Assembly: GCA_014729665.1 (NCBI GenBank)
Contig: WJJO01000296.1
Location: 1-8,772, forward strand
Length of the DNA: 8,772 nucleotides
Reading direction: 5' to 3'
Origin: Caldifarciminota bacterium
GTDB taxonomy: Bacteria; Hydrothermota; Tepidihabitantia; B3-TA06
Positions 1 to 8,100 of the stretch are shown one piece after another. The stretch's first letter is position 1; each line of letters opens with the position of its first letter. The position numbers were made by a program, and so were the translations under genes. The notes beneath the pieces are model-generated. The model was not told where the DNA came from. It did not search any database and was given only the letters and a program-made list of their open reading frames with translations.

Positions 1-853
1 AATAAGGGTAATACAGAGATAGGGTCGAGCTAACTACTTTCCCTGTAACGAAGCCAACCCGATTGTTAAGAAAGTGGCTGTGCCCCCATATTGAGTCATG
101 GGTAAAGTACGCCACTTTCCAGGTCTTGCCGCCATCGGTTGTCTTATGCGCTAGTGAGTCTCCAAATACGTAACCCACCTGATCGGTTTCAGGGAACGAG
201 ATGCTTGCAATATGAGGTAAGTCCTTCAGCACCGTATCCCAGGTTTCCCCGCCGTCGGTGGTCTTGAAGTAGCTCTGTCGGGGAAAATAGTCATATTCCC
301 CACCACCAATTGGGATCCACTCCGTACATTGGGCAGTCACGTAACCTGTATCAGGATTACTTGGGAAAGAGATACGGTACGGGTTTGTTTCCTCCTCCGC
401 ATCAGGATAAACCTCAGGAAGTGGGGGGAGTATTTGCCAGTGCCAGCATCCATCAGTAGTTTTACGAACATCATCGTAACCAGTACCGTAACCTATTAGG
501 CTTTCATCTTTGGGGAAAGAAATGCTCCCAACCCCACCGTTTATAGTGTCTCCCTTTTGCCACGTTTTACCGCCGTCGGTAGTAATATAGTATCCGCCAA
601 GAAAGCCGAGAGTGTCATCAACAAAGTAGATGCAACTCGTTTGATAACCAGTGTCCATTACCCATTCTATCCCATCGAAGGTTTTCCATAGTCCTTGGTG
701 TCCAGATACAAAAATATTCTGTTCATCAATAGCCCAGATCGCACCAAAGCCCCGGTCCGTAGGCAAATCAAGTATTTCCCAGTTGGCATATATGTTGCCC
801 AGTATTCCTGCTACCAAACACAGGATTGTTGTTGAACGTATTCTTCTACTCAT
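1..853 (-). CDS. Secreted Asp-box/BNR-like (Ycf48-type) beta-propeller protein, 3' end off window
   Basis: The open frame starts at ATG 853-851 and stays open for 284 codons to the left edge, so the C-terminus is missing. The N-terminus, basic MSRRIRSTT followed by a hydrophobic stretch to about residue 22, looks like a signal peptide. Five Asp-box-like motifs follow: KTFDGIEW (57-64), TTDGGKTW (91-98), TTDGCWHW (132-139), TTDGGETW (198-205) and TTDGGKTW (238-245), each preceded by hydrophobic strands with patterns such as ISFP and GYV. This is typical of the BNR/sortilin/Ycf48-like propeller superfamily, whose members are exported proteins of varied function; no catalytic residues can be assigned. 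The ATG overlaps the TGA of the upstream PD40 gene as ATGA, implying translational coupling. A sorting tag like those of its neighbours may lie beyond the edge. Family call is firm; function unknown. Confidence 0.85.
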   Translation of the reverse strand, partial: MSRRIRSTTILCLVAGILGNIYANWEILDLPTDRGFGAIWAIDEQNIFVSGHQGLWKTFDGIEWVMDTGYQTSCIYFVDDTLGFLGGYYITTDGGKTWQKGDTINGGVGSISFPKDESLIGYGTGYDDVRKTTDGCWHWQILPPLPEVYPDAEEETNPYRISFPSNPDTGYVTAQCTEWIPIGGGEYDYFPRQSYFKTTDGGETWDTVLKDLPHIASISFPETDQVGYVFGDSLAHKTTDGGKTWKVAYFTHDSIWGHSHFLNNRVGFVTGKVVSSTLSLYYPY

Positions 854-2034
854 GGCTGTTCATCCCATGAAGGATTGTAATGTTTATGGTGCTGATGACC
901 ACCCTCCCAATACCCTCTACCCGGGTATTCTCCGCCACTGTATCCCCAAGTTGATGGAGAAAACCAATAGCAATGATCAGTTTGATTAAGCTCTCGGGTC
1001 CAAATTTGGTGAGAAGAACCTTGACCTCGATCATCCGGCTTCCAGTAGCTAGGGTCATATGGAGGTCTTCCTTGGATATGCTTTTGCCAACTCACGGAAG
1101 TCCAGTTATCCGCCGACCATGCGATGCGCTCGCCGTCAGGCGAAAAGCACGGCATAGAGCTGTTCCACATCTGCTTACTCTCCGCGTCATTCCAACTTTC
1201 GGTAAGACGGGTTATGTTCTTGCCTGAAATCGAATACTCCCACAACTCGAAGTTGATGCGATCAACCTGTTCAGTATAAGTCGGTGTTGCCTTGTTGGTG
1301 GCGAATACGATTATATCATCATCAGTAGGGCTGCAGCAGGGATCGTGTTCGGTGTAGTTCAAAAGCAAAGCCTGTCCGCTTGAGTTGACGATAGCTTTCG
1401 AGGCTGTTCCGCCGCCTGCGTTCACTACGTATATCTCCCAGTCGCCTATCTGACCTGCGTCCCGGTTGCTGATGAAGTATATCTTCGTACCGTCTGTCGA
1501 AAAGCAAGGGGATCGGTCGTCCCCAGAATTGGTAGTAATTTGTGTCTTGTCGTATCCGCTGGTATCCATAACGAATATGTCCCAGTTGCCGTTCTGGTTC
1601 GATGCGTAGGCGATCTTCGTACCGTCAAAACTGTAGCATGGATCCACGGTGCTGTACTGCCCGAATAGAAAACCCTCCCAGTATCCGCCGTCTATACTGA
1701 CCTTCCAAAGGTGGGGCCATCCGTCCTTATCGGAAACGAACACCACCGACTGATTCACGGCGGAATACGTGGGATCCCATTCGTTGGCCGGATCGGTGGT
1801 TAAAGGGTCTCCGAAAAGGTCGCAATCCGCCCCTGTTTGATCCCAGTCGTTAGCATCCGGGTCAAGCTTCCAGATGTCCCAGTAGGTTCGTTCATCTGAT
1901 TCAGGGTTTGGCCGGTTGCACTCGAAGACTATCCACGTGTCGCCTTCGGCGGCAGCCAATGCCGCGGGCGCGGCGAAAAGCACAAGGAGTAATAACCCCC
2001 TCGCACACTTCTCGCCCGTTGAACTTAAGTTCAT
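850..2034 (-). CDS. Exported PD40/TolB-like beta-propeller protein
   Basis: A 394-residue protein. The signal peptide has a long Leu/Ala core (residues 13-29, LLLLVLFAAPAALAAAE), with cleavage likely near residue 28. At least five WD40-like PD40 repeats follow, recognised by DP-x-(Y/F)-S-x-DGTKIxY-x-SNRxGxWDIFVMD-type blades at about 86-116, 131-160, 175-207, 231-271 and 295-350. The repeats are those of TolB, which acts in the periplasm, but the TolB N-terminal domain and a tol-pal context are absent, so tolB is not assigned. The last 40 residues are rich in Trp, Tyr, Gly and His (including HQHHKHY) and match no blade. Translation starts at ATG 2034 behind a strong GGAGGA site (2039-2044). 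It is the first gene of a two-gene unit with the Asp-box gene, under the consensus promoter at 2061-2089. It has no C-terminal sorting tag. Confidence 0.85.
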   Translation of the reverse strand: MNLSSTGEKCARGLLLLVLFAAPAALAAAEGDTWIVFECNRPNPESDERTYWDIWKLDPDANDWDQTGADCDLFGDPLTTDPANEWDPTYSAVNQSVVFVSDKDGWPHLWKVSIDGGYWEGFLFGQYSTVDPCYSFDGTKIAYASNQNGNWDIFVMDTSGYDKTQITTNSGDDRSPCFSTDGTKIYFISNRDAGQIGDWEIYVVNAGGGTASKAIVNSSGQALLLNYTEHDPCCSPTDDDIIVFATNKATPTYTEQVDRINFELWEYSISGKNITRLTESWNDAESKQMWNSSMPCFSPDGERIAWSADNWTSVSWQKHIQGRPPYDPSYWKPDDRGQGSSHQIWTRELNQTDHCYWFSPSTWGYSGGEYPGRGYWEGGHQHHKHYNPSWDEQP

Positions 2035-2060
2035 ATTATCCTCCTTTAACTCCTTACTGC

Positions 2061-2089
2061 ATTATATGCTTATTGTTGGGGTTTGTCAA
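2061..2089 (-). promoter_or_regulatory. Perfect-consensus sigma-70 promoter for the PD40 gene
   Basis: On the minus strand TTGACA (2089-2084) and TATAAT (2066-2061) are both exact consensus hexamers, separated by exactly 17 bases. The predicted start is about 2053, giving a leader of roughly 20 bases carrying the GGAGGA ribosome binding site. The -35 box and most of the spacer lie inside the last codons of the truncated metallophosphoesterase frame, whose stop is at 2070-2072. Confidence 0.85.
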
Positions 2090-2627
2090 GGGCCATGAAA
2101 TTGAACTTTGTAAAAAGCCATGTATCGTGATTTCCTATAACAATAGCCCAGGGGCAATCAAGACTATCAAGCTTAATTTTCGCATGCTCTGTCTCTGCTA
2201 TTTCAGCTGTAGCCGCAATGTCACCAAGAACAACACAGAAACGACCACCACCATCTCCATGTTCGTAATGATGATTAATCAATTGAACGGCTGCATCTAG
2301 ATACCTTCCTATTTGACCTCCACTTGTGCCACCAATGTTACCGTACCATTCGGCAAAATGAGGATCCCACTTCGGTTTGTTATAATCGAATACACCCGAA
2401 AACGGCCCAAAATCACCAATATGGGGGTCTGCAATCAAATAAAACGAATAGATAAGAGGCTTTGATGGATCACCAATCGTATGAACTACAAATTCTGCTA
2501 GCGGATGATCACTATCAAGGGTTCCTACACCATCAGTTGTCCAATCTGTTTCCCAGGAACCTGCGTAAAGATTATTGCCACACCATGTCAGAGACATGCA
2601 TAAAACTAAAGCTTTTAAGGTCTTCAT
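2070..2627 (-). pseudogene. Truncated calcineurin-like metallophosphoesterase
   Basis: An intact 185-codon frame begins at ATG 2627 behind AGGAGG, with a signal peptide (residues 1-22). It matches the N-terminal region of the 1083-residue protein in this window: residues 108-118 (GRYLDAAVQLI) align with GRHLTNAVSLI, and 135-169 align with its GDIA...GNHDT segment. Metal-binding motifs seen are D67-P-H69, G135-D136 and G165-N-H-D168. Similarity ends at about residue 169-170; the remaining 15 codons read through the next gene's promoter to a stop. The motifs expected later in the fold (isolated His, then GHxH), present in the long paralogue as AHHP and GHEH, are missing, so catalysis by this product is very unlikely. 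No continuation exists in another frame before the next gene at 2034. It lies 40 bases behind the 212-residue lipoprotein gene. It could still be expressed as a short secreted fragment. Confidence 0.8.
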
Positions 2628-2667
2628 CTAACTCCTCCTAAGTTAAATTGCCAAAGATTTTAGAAAC

Positions 2668-3306
2668 TTAATCTCCAAATTTCTTATCTCCCCTCCTTTG
2701 ATTTAGAAGATTATACCCTAACCCTATAGTCACGATAGGATAAAAGGGTTTGTTGAATAAAGTCATTGTCTCTATGCCACCGAAAAAAGTCCACTTAGGA
2801 ACAGGATGAATCCCAATGAAAATATCTAAAGCTGCAAGATCTGAAAACTCTTCGATATAGGCTCGACAACCAATCGTAGCCCTCTCATCTTGCCCGAGGC
2901 CTACAAGAAAAGCAGAAGAAAGTGCCGGTTCTGCATAATAGGATAATTCAACTTTTAACGCTGGAGTGACTGTTTTGAGTGGTAAGGCTGCCTGAAAACC
3001 AAGAGCACCATCAAGAATCGGCATTAAAGACATCGGCCCCCCTTCAGAAAGAACGTACCCCAACCCCAGTGCAGTCCGTCCGTTCACACCGAGATACTTA
3101 TTAAAACCGTAACTTAATTCAGCATCCCCTCTAATACCGATACAGTAAGGGAACCATTCAGTCGCGCCTACGAAGCTCGTCGCCGCCATCCCTACATCCA
3201 TGTGCCAACCCGGTTCTATACGTGCCGTACCGTAAAACGGCGAAACGCAGCCTACTACTGCTGCAACTGCGGTTGTTAAAAGGAACAGTTTAAGAAATTT
3301 GGACAT
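2668..3306 (-). CDS. Putative outer-membrane lipoprotein, beta-rich; paralogue of the gene at the right edge
   Basis: A 212-residue protein. The N-terminus MSKFLKLFLLTTAVAAVVGC has a basic start, a hydrophobic core and a plausible lipobox VVGC with Cys20, suggesting lipidation. The rest alternates short strands with Gly-rich turns (GVNGRTALGLGYVL, IFIGIHPVP, IVTIGLGYNLL), like a small outer-membrane beta protein. Residues 103-118 (GFQAALPLKTVTPALK) and the end (PFYPIVTIGLGYNLL) align with the partial protein at 8462-8772, so the two are paralogues. I cannot assign a specific function. The start at 3306 is supported by AAGGAGAG just upstream and a good promoter at 3338-3365. The truncated metallophosphoesterase follows after 40 bases, probably in the same transcript. 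Confidence 0.8.
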   Translation of the reverse strand: MSKFLKLFLLTTAVAAVVGCVSPFYGTARIEPGWHMDVGMAATSFVGATEWFPYCIGIRGDAELSYGFNKYLGVNGRTALGLGYVLSEGGPMSLMPILDGALGFQAALPLKTVTPALKVELSYYAEPALSSAFLVGLGQDERATIGCRAYIEEFSDLAALDIFIGIHPVPKWTFFGGIETMTLFNKPFYPIVTIGLGYNLLNQRRGDKKFGD

Positions 3307-3337
3307 TATGCTCTCCTTTTTTTACTAATCCTTTTTC

Positions 3338-3365
3338 AGTATAGGATTGTTTGAAGACCTGTCAA
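3338..3365 (-). promoter_or_regulatory. Sigma-70-type promoter for the lipoprotein gene
   Basis: TTGACA (3365-3360, exact consensus) and TATACT (3343-3338, five of six) are separated by 16 bases. It sits in the 98-base gap upstream of the 212-residue gene and would give a leader of about 25 bases. The bases before the -35 box, CCC, match those before the PD40 promoter's -35 box (CCCTTGACA in both). Confidence 0.75.
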
Positions 3366-3404
3366 GGGTGGGAAGGTTTCCTCTCAAACTTCAAGTCAAG
3401 AAAA

Positions 3405-3473
3405 CTACCTCGTTATAACGACCTTGTTGGTCTCTGCAAAGTCGCCTGCGTTTATCTTCACGAAATACACGCC
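3405..3473 (-). repeat. Sorting-tag repeat, copy 1 (3' end of the 531-residue gene)
   Basis: This stretch of 22 codons plus the stop codon matches 5131-5199 at 64 of 69 positions. Four of the five differences are silent; one changes Ile to Met. Immediately upstream in the gene the similarity drops abruptly, while downstream of the stop it persists through CTTGACTT (3399-3392). Confidence 0.9.
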
Positions 3474-5000
3474 CGGAACTAACTCGGGAAGGAGAACATG
3501 ATGGTTTCCTTCAGTATATAACCCCCGGGCAAGCACCCTGACCATACGACCCGTCGCATCGTAGAGCACGAGATTGACATTCGAGGCTTCGGGCAGGCTG
3601 AAACTGACGGTTCGAGGGCTTAGCTTAAAACCGAATGATATAATCTCATCAGTTTCTTGAACCGAACCGTAACGACCGTCCGAAAAGTCCTGCCCAAGCA
3701 TCCGGTGTGCAAGCGGTGAGTACTCGTAGGAAGAAGGCTCGAACGACCAGACCGGAAGATCGTGTGCGACGGTATATGTACCGTTGCAGACCTCGATGCC
3801 GTAATAACCGCCTGTATCGGTAAAGACCTCCAGGGTCGTAACCCCGGTGACAGAGACAGTTACGTTCTCCATTGCCTTGCCCGCTGAATCGGTCACCCTG
3901 CCTGTTACCAGGAGGGGTTGTTTGAGTTTCATAACCATCATGTCCCAGTCTTCCCCGTTGTGGTGTGAACCCGCGAGGTATATGAATCCTTCCTCGTCCA
4001 CCTCTACAGCCTCTATCTCCTGCTTGCCTTCGGCAACGTTTACCCAAGACCACAGCATGTTGCCTGCCGAGTCGGTCTTGACTACGGCCGCATTCTCCTC
4101 TTCGCCTGAGACTTGATACCCTGCAAGGTAGCAGTCGGATACCGCATCCAGGGCCATATCCCTGCATTCCTCTTCTGCACCGAGGTCGTATGCCTTGTGT
4201 GCGGGCCAAAGCATGTTGCCGTCGGTATTATACTTAAGAAGCATGAAGTCGCGGTCAGCTTGACTTATGTCTCCAGCTATAAAGACGTGATCTGCTGAGT
4301 TAATACGTATTGCTGAACCTTCAGCTCCCATGTTGTTATACTCTTCAATGAAACTAAGGGTGTTACCGTCGCTGAACCATCCCGTCCATGTACATCGGGT
4401 TTCACACAGGGCGTAAACTGAACCTTCTACGTCTAATGTCAGTGTAACTCTTTTATCGTAACCCTCACCATCGAAGAACTTTCTCCACATACGCTCACCT
4501 TGCGGATTGTATTTGGCAACGCGAATTCCCTTCCAATCAGGTTTTCCGTACCAGCCGCCTACAAAAGAAGTGTCGACTTTCCCGGCTACAACACTTGTTG
4601 CGTTATATGTAAATCCATTTGGATCAGTAGGCATTGCGTTCTTGTATAGTTCCTCACCGAGTGAATCTAACCAGATAGTATGCCAGCCTGCGTAAGGAAA
4701 TGATTCATGCCACCCCGTGACGGCAATGTTACCCGAAGATAACACAGCAACATCCTCACCAATTTCATATTTATGAGGTTCACCGTAAAGGTTCAACCAC
4801 TTTTCAGAACCTGAATCACACAGGACCATAACGACGATATTTGAATCGGAACTGTAGCTAACACCGGTAACATAAATATCCCTGTTCTTTATGTCCATTC
4901 CGTTTAATTTCTCGTCTATCCCCTCGTCATTCACCTGCTGCCAGGAAACGGTTGGTTCTAGTGCTGATAGTAAGATACTTACGAATAAAAGGTTCGCCAT
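3405..5000 (-). CDS. Secreted beta-propeller protein with CarboxypepD-reg-like domain and T9SS-type sorting domain
   Basis: A 531-residue protein starting at ATG 5000, not at the in-frame codon 165 bases upstream. The chosen start has AGGAGG at 5006-5011 and is followed directly by a signal peptide (MANLLFVSILLSALEPTVSW); the upstream extension is basic and translates the leader. Residues about 20-360 form repeats of the type (V/I)(Y/A)(V/L)(A/T)G......D..(V/L)KY(N/D)..G...W, as in SBBP/delta-60-like propellers (for example VFIAGDI...DFMLLKYNTDGNMLW and CYLAGY...AAVVKTDSAGNMLW). Residues 365-445 (VTGRVTDSAGKAMENV...TDTGGYYGIEV) look like a carboxypeptidase-regulatory beta sandwich. Residues about 455-531 are a FlgD-like/T9SS type A sorting domain ending AGDFAETNKVVITR, usually removed on secretion to the cell surface. 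It has no recognisable enzyme motifs; an adhesive or binding role is a guess. Confidence 0.85.
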   Translation of the reverse strand: MANLLFVSILLSALEPTVSWQQVNDEGIDEKLNGMDIKNRDIYVTGVSYSSDSNIVVMVLCDSGSEKWLNLYGEPHKYEIGEDVAVLSSGNIAVTGWHESFPYAGWHTIWLDSLGEELYKNAMPTDPNGFTYNATSVVAGKVDTSFVGGWYGKPDWKGIRVAKYNPQGERMWRKFFDGEGYDKRVTLTLDVEGSVYALCETRCTWTGWFSDGNTLSFIEEYNNMGAEGSAIRINSADHVFIAGDISQADRDFMLLKYNTDGNMLWPAHKAYDLGAEEECRDMALDAVSDCYLAGYQVSGEEENAAVVKTDSAGNMLWSWVNVAEGKQEIEAVEVDEEGFIYLAGSHHNGEDWDMMVMKLKQPLLVTGRVTDSAGKAMENVTVSVTGVTTLEVFTDTGGYYGIEVCNGTYTVAHDLPVWSFEPSSYEYSPLAHRMLGQDFSDGRYGSVQETDEIISFGFKLSPRTVSFSLPEASNVNLVLYDATGRMVRVLARGLYTEGNHHVLLPELVPGVYFVKINAGDFAETNKVVITR

Positions 5001-5005
5001 TTCTT

Positions 5006-5011
5006 CCTCCT
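5006..5011 (-). promoter_or_regulatory. Ribosome binding site fixing the 531-residue protein start
   Basis: AGGAGG lies five bases (AAGAA) before ATG 5000. It decides this start over the longer in-frame reading, which would begin inside the preceding gene's coding region. Confidence 0.85.
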
Positions 5012-5017
5012 GAAATT

Positions 5018-5065
5018 CACCCCACAACGCTTCGTGCAAAGCGCCGCGGGGACCCCGAAGGGGTG
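5018..5065 (-). promoter_or_regulatory. GC-rich foldable leader with competing stems
   Basis: Within the 130-base gap, CACCCC (5065-5060 on the minus strand) can pair with GGGGTG (5023-5018) to close an outer stem. The same CCCC (5063-5060) can instead pair locally with GGGG (5056-5053) across a three-base loop. That GGGG block could also pair with CCCC at 5051-5048. An inner hairpin CGCTT/AAGCG (5043-5039 with 5032-5028) fits only inside the outer stem. It lies between the predicted promoter and the ribosome binding site. It may be a regulatory leader or a copy of an interspersed palindromic repeat; no known riboswitch class is recognised. Confidence 0.5.
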
Positions 5066-5097
5066 TATCTACGTTTATTGTCTTTCTTCTTCTAATT

Positions 5098-5125
5098 AGT
5101 TTATTCCGTGCAGACCTTAAGTCAA
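5098..5125 (-). promoter_or_regulatory. Probable promoter of the 531-residue protein gene
   Basis: TTGACT (5125-5120, five of six) and TAAACT (5103-5098, four of six) are 16 bases apart, just past the stop codon of the 1083-residue gene. Expected transcription would include the foldable leader at 5018-5065. It is weaker than the other promoters here. Its -35 box lies in the segment conserved after both sorting tags. Confidence 0.5.
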
Positions 5126-5130
5126 GGACG

Positions 5131-5199
5131 CTACCTCGTAATAACAACCTTGTTGGTTTCTGCAAAGTCGCCTGCGTTCATCTTCACGAAGTACACGCC
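5131..5199 (-). repeat. Sorting-tag repeat, copy 2 (3' end of the 1083-residue gene)
   Basis: Pairs with 3405-3473 (64 of 69 bases identical). It encodes the last 22 residues of the sorting domain. The adjoining downstream bases also resemble copy 1: CTTGACTTAAGG here against CTTGACTTGAAG there, at equal distance from the stop. Confidence 0.9.
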
Positions 5200-8100
5200 T
5201 GAGGCAACCTTCCGGCCTGAATTATCCCTGTAGTCCCAGGTCAAGTTGTACCTGCCCGGCTCGATCTCACCCTTCACGGGCATGGCCACGACACGACCAG
5301 CAACGTCTACGATGCTTATCTTAACGTCGGTAGCGTAAGGTACCGAGTAGTTGATCATCATCGAGTTCTTTCTTATGTTCAAAGGCTTAACGTTCAGGTC
5401 GAACTTCAAGATTTCACCATCAGCTTGGTGACCGCCTCCACCGCCGCCGCCACTGGATACGTAGTAACCTGTGGTTTCGAGAAAGAAACTGCGCTTGAAA
5501 GTCGTATCCTGCGGCGTGGGTATTGTATCGAAACTCACAGCTATCTGCTGACCCGGAAGCATCGATGTTTCCGCACCGTCGATAGTCGCCATCAATCCGA
5601 CTATGGCCGAGTGCTGCCAGTTGTCGGGCGCTACTTCGTACCACAACTCAGCCATCTCAGGCATTGCCGCAGTCTGCGTCCAGCCGTCGGTTTCCAGTTT
5701 CACCATGGCAACGTAGTTGACGTGGCAGTCTTCGCCGTAACACTCGATACGGAAGCTGTCCGAATCGAAGCTCGAAACGTTGACCAGCCACATGTAGGGA
5801 CGCAGACGGGTGTATCCTTCACCGCCTGGTATTGGATTCCATCCTCCGCCGCCGGCGCTGAGAACGTTGAAGCGCGGGTCCTTGATATCCTGCGCAACGG
5901 CCACCTCGCCCGTATAAAGGAGTATTGCCCTGTAGGGCCAGGCCGTTTCCTCGAATCCTACGGTAAGGAAGGAAGAGTCTGAACCCTGGAAGGTAAGATC
6001 GTCCTTTTCTTCTATCTCTTCCATACGATTTACGTCTCCCTGATCGACGCAAGACAAAGGGCTGACGACATCTGAATAGACGTAGATGTTGCCGTCGGAT
6101 GAGGCTGCGGCTTCGGTGTTTTCGGGATGATCCACTACCCAAAGCTTGCCTGCATCGATGTAGGTTTCCTCGTCGTCGTTCTCTACAACGTTCAGGAAGT
6201 AGGAACCCATGTCGGTGTTGAATCCCCTGAGCTTAAGGATGTCGGTATCAGCGTGCGGCGCCAATTCCATATGCTCTGAATGTGGAAGGATTGTGTTGTT
6301 GGCAACATGACCGAATGTCGTATCCTGTTGAGCCGTATCGTAAGCGAATGAGTAGAAGGTGTAGACTTCCGGACAACCGCCTTGTGGCGGGGGACATGTA
6401 GGTGCTTCATCGATGAGTATGTCTGAAGTGAAAGTTCTATCTACGTCACCCTTATGGACGGAAGCTTCCACTTTCCACTTTCCGACTTCTTCTGGTTGAT
6501 AGAAAGGAACCGCAGGTTCCGGAAACCATTGCATAATATCTGGGGTTGTAAAGTGATCATCCATGCACTGACGATCGTAATAGCTGTCGGTAATTTTGAT
6601 TGGGTAGAATATAGGCGGGAAATAGATCCAATCGATTAAACCACCATACCAACGCTTAAAAGCCCCATAACGATAGACAGTATAGTCATCAAATGTCCAT
6701 TCGTGGCGGTTGAAATCCCATTCCAAGTCCATCCACCACAAACAAGCTTCTTCATCCACTGGACCTCCAGGTGTTCCAGTTCCCATAGGCACCCACTCGC
6801 CAGTAAACTCGATAGTTGGATCTTCGGGATCGTCCTCAACAACGATTCGTCTTATCATGTAGGCGTCCTTACCGTTTGAAGCCTCAACCTTATGTTTCGT
6901 CCAGTAAATACCCGGGAATGAGTAAGTATTGGTGGTTTGAGAACTTGACATGGTGTACCCTTGCAAATTACTAGGGTTGTCACCGAAATTCCAGCCATAG
7001 TCATTAATAGTTGCACCACCGTAGTGATTGGACGTACTTGTAAAACTTATAGGTTGGCCTTTGATTGCCGGATTTGGCGAAATTGTGTAATCACACACGA
7101 AGTCGCTGTAAACTTTAACAAGGGCCACAGAATAATGAAAAGGCACAGATGAATCTCCGCTTGAGTTATACCAGTTTCCACGGTTTGTTCCTGTACAGAA
7201 GTGAACCTCAACAATCGAGTCACCTTCTGTTGGCCCAACAGACCAGTAATCGTCGTAATCATTATCCCAACTTGGACATTCACTTTTATGTTCATGGCCT
7301 GCAAAGTAGTATGCTAGTTCAGCTTCATTATTGTCAATCAAGTCAATAATATCCTGAGCGTGTGACTGCCTAAACTGTTGCCGGCAACCGCGAGTTAATC
7401 CAAAATCTAAAGGATGATGAGCCATCATGATAAGGCGCTCGTAATAGTCCGGGGTTGAAGACAAGTGAGAATCAAGCCAATCATAGGTGCTTCTTCCGTC
7501 CGGCAGATACTCGTGAAGGGTAGCCCATGCACCATCATGGTATTCGTCTACCCAAGCTTTACCACCTGGTGCGCGTATTGTGAAATCCAAACCAAGATGG
7601 TGATTAGGTCCTAAATCGAATGCCCAATTCTGACAAGCAACTGTATCCCGATCTCCAGGTGGGTCAAACACCGCGGTTGGAACGTAGGGTTGTTTTTCCC
7701 AATGGGGGAATACGTCTTCTGCTTCCTTAAACTTGTACAGAAACTCTTCCTGAAAGAATCTGTCGTTTTTCAGACAGTCGCCGGGCAGATAGAATTGGGT
7801 CCACCATGTGCTCAATGGGTATGTATCATGGTTTCCTATAACCGGAACCCAAGGCATATGCAATGTATCAAGTTTAGTCTTAGCATGCTGGGTTTCTTCC
7901 CTTTCTGCTGTTACAGCGATATCACCGCCTATAATGCTGAATACGGCTTCTCCGTTCTCCACACCCGATCCGTAAAGTGAATCGTAGTACCAATTAATTA
8001 AGCTAACAGCATTAGTGAGATGCCGTCCTGGGTAAGAACCTATTGCATTCCCTGTCCTGTCGGTATTCTGACCATAAACAAAGTGGTTATCGTAACCGTC

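Noticed and set aside
651..989. Plus-strand open frame of 112 codons, and other plus-strand frames at 1908-2300, 7690-7980 and 8020-8313
   Set aside because: All are antisense to real minus-strand genes or cross their boundaries, and the products look like no protein family.
850..2034. Assignment of the PD40 protein as TolB
   Set aside because: The propeller repeats match but the TolB N-terminal domain and tol-pal neighbours are absent.
3372..3392. Imperfect hairpin (GAAGTTT ... AAACCTTC, minus strand) after the 531-residue gene
   Set aside because: The stem is short with a bulge and has no T-run after it, so it is not a credible intrinsic terminator; no good terminator is seen anywhere in the window.
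5001..5165. In-frame 55-codon N-terminal extension of the 531-residue protein
   Set aside because: It reads the preceding gene's sorting tag and the structured leader in another frame, is basic with no signal peptide, and the internal ATG at 5000 has an ideal AGGAGG site and signal peptide.
5440..5460. GC-rich simple repeat of Gly codons
   Set aside because: It encodes a seven-glycine linker with mixed GGC/GGT/GGA codons before the sorting domain, a normal hinge rather than a separate repeat element.
5425..5982. Plus-strand open frame of 185 codons
   Set aside because: It lies opposite the well-supported coding sequence of the 1083-residue protein, and its translation has no recognisable domain.
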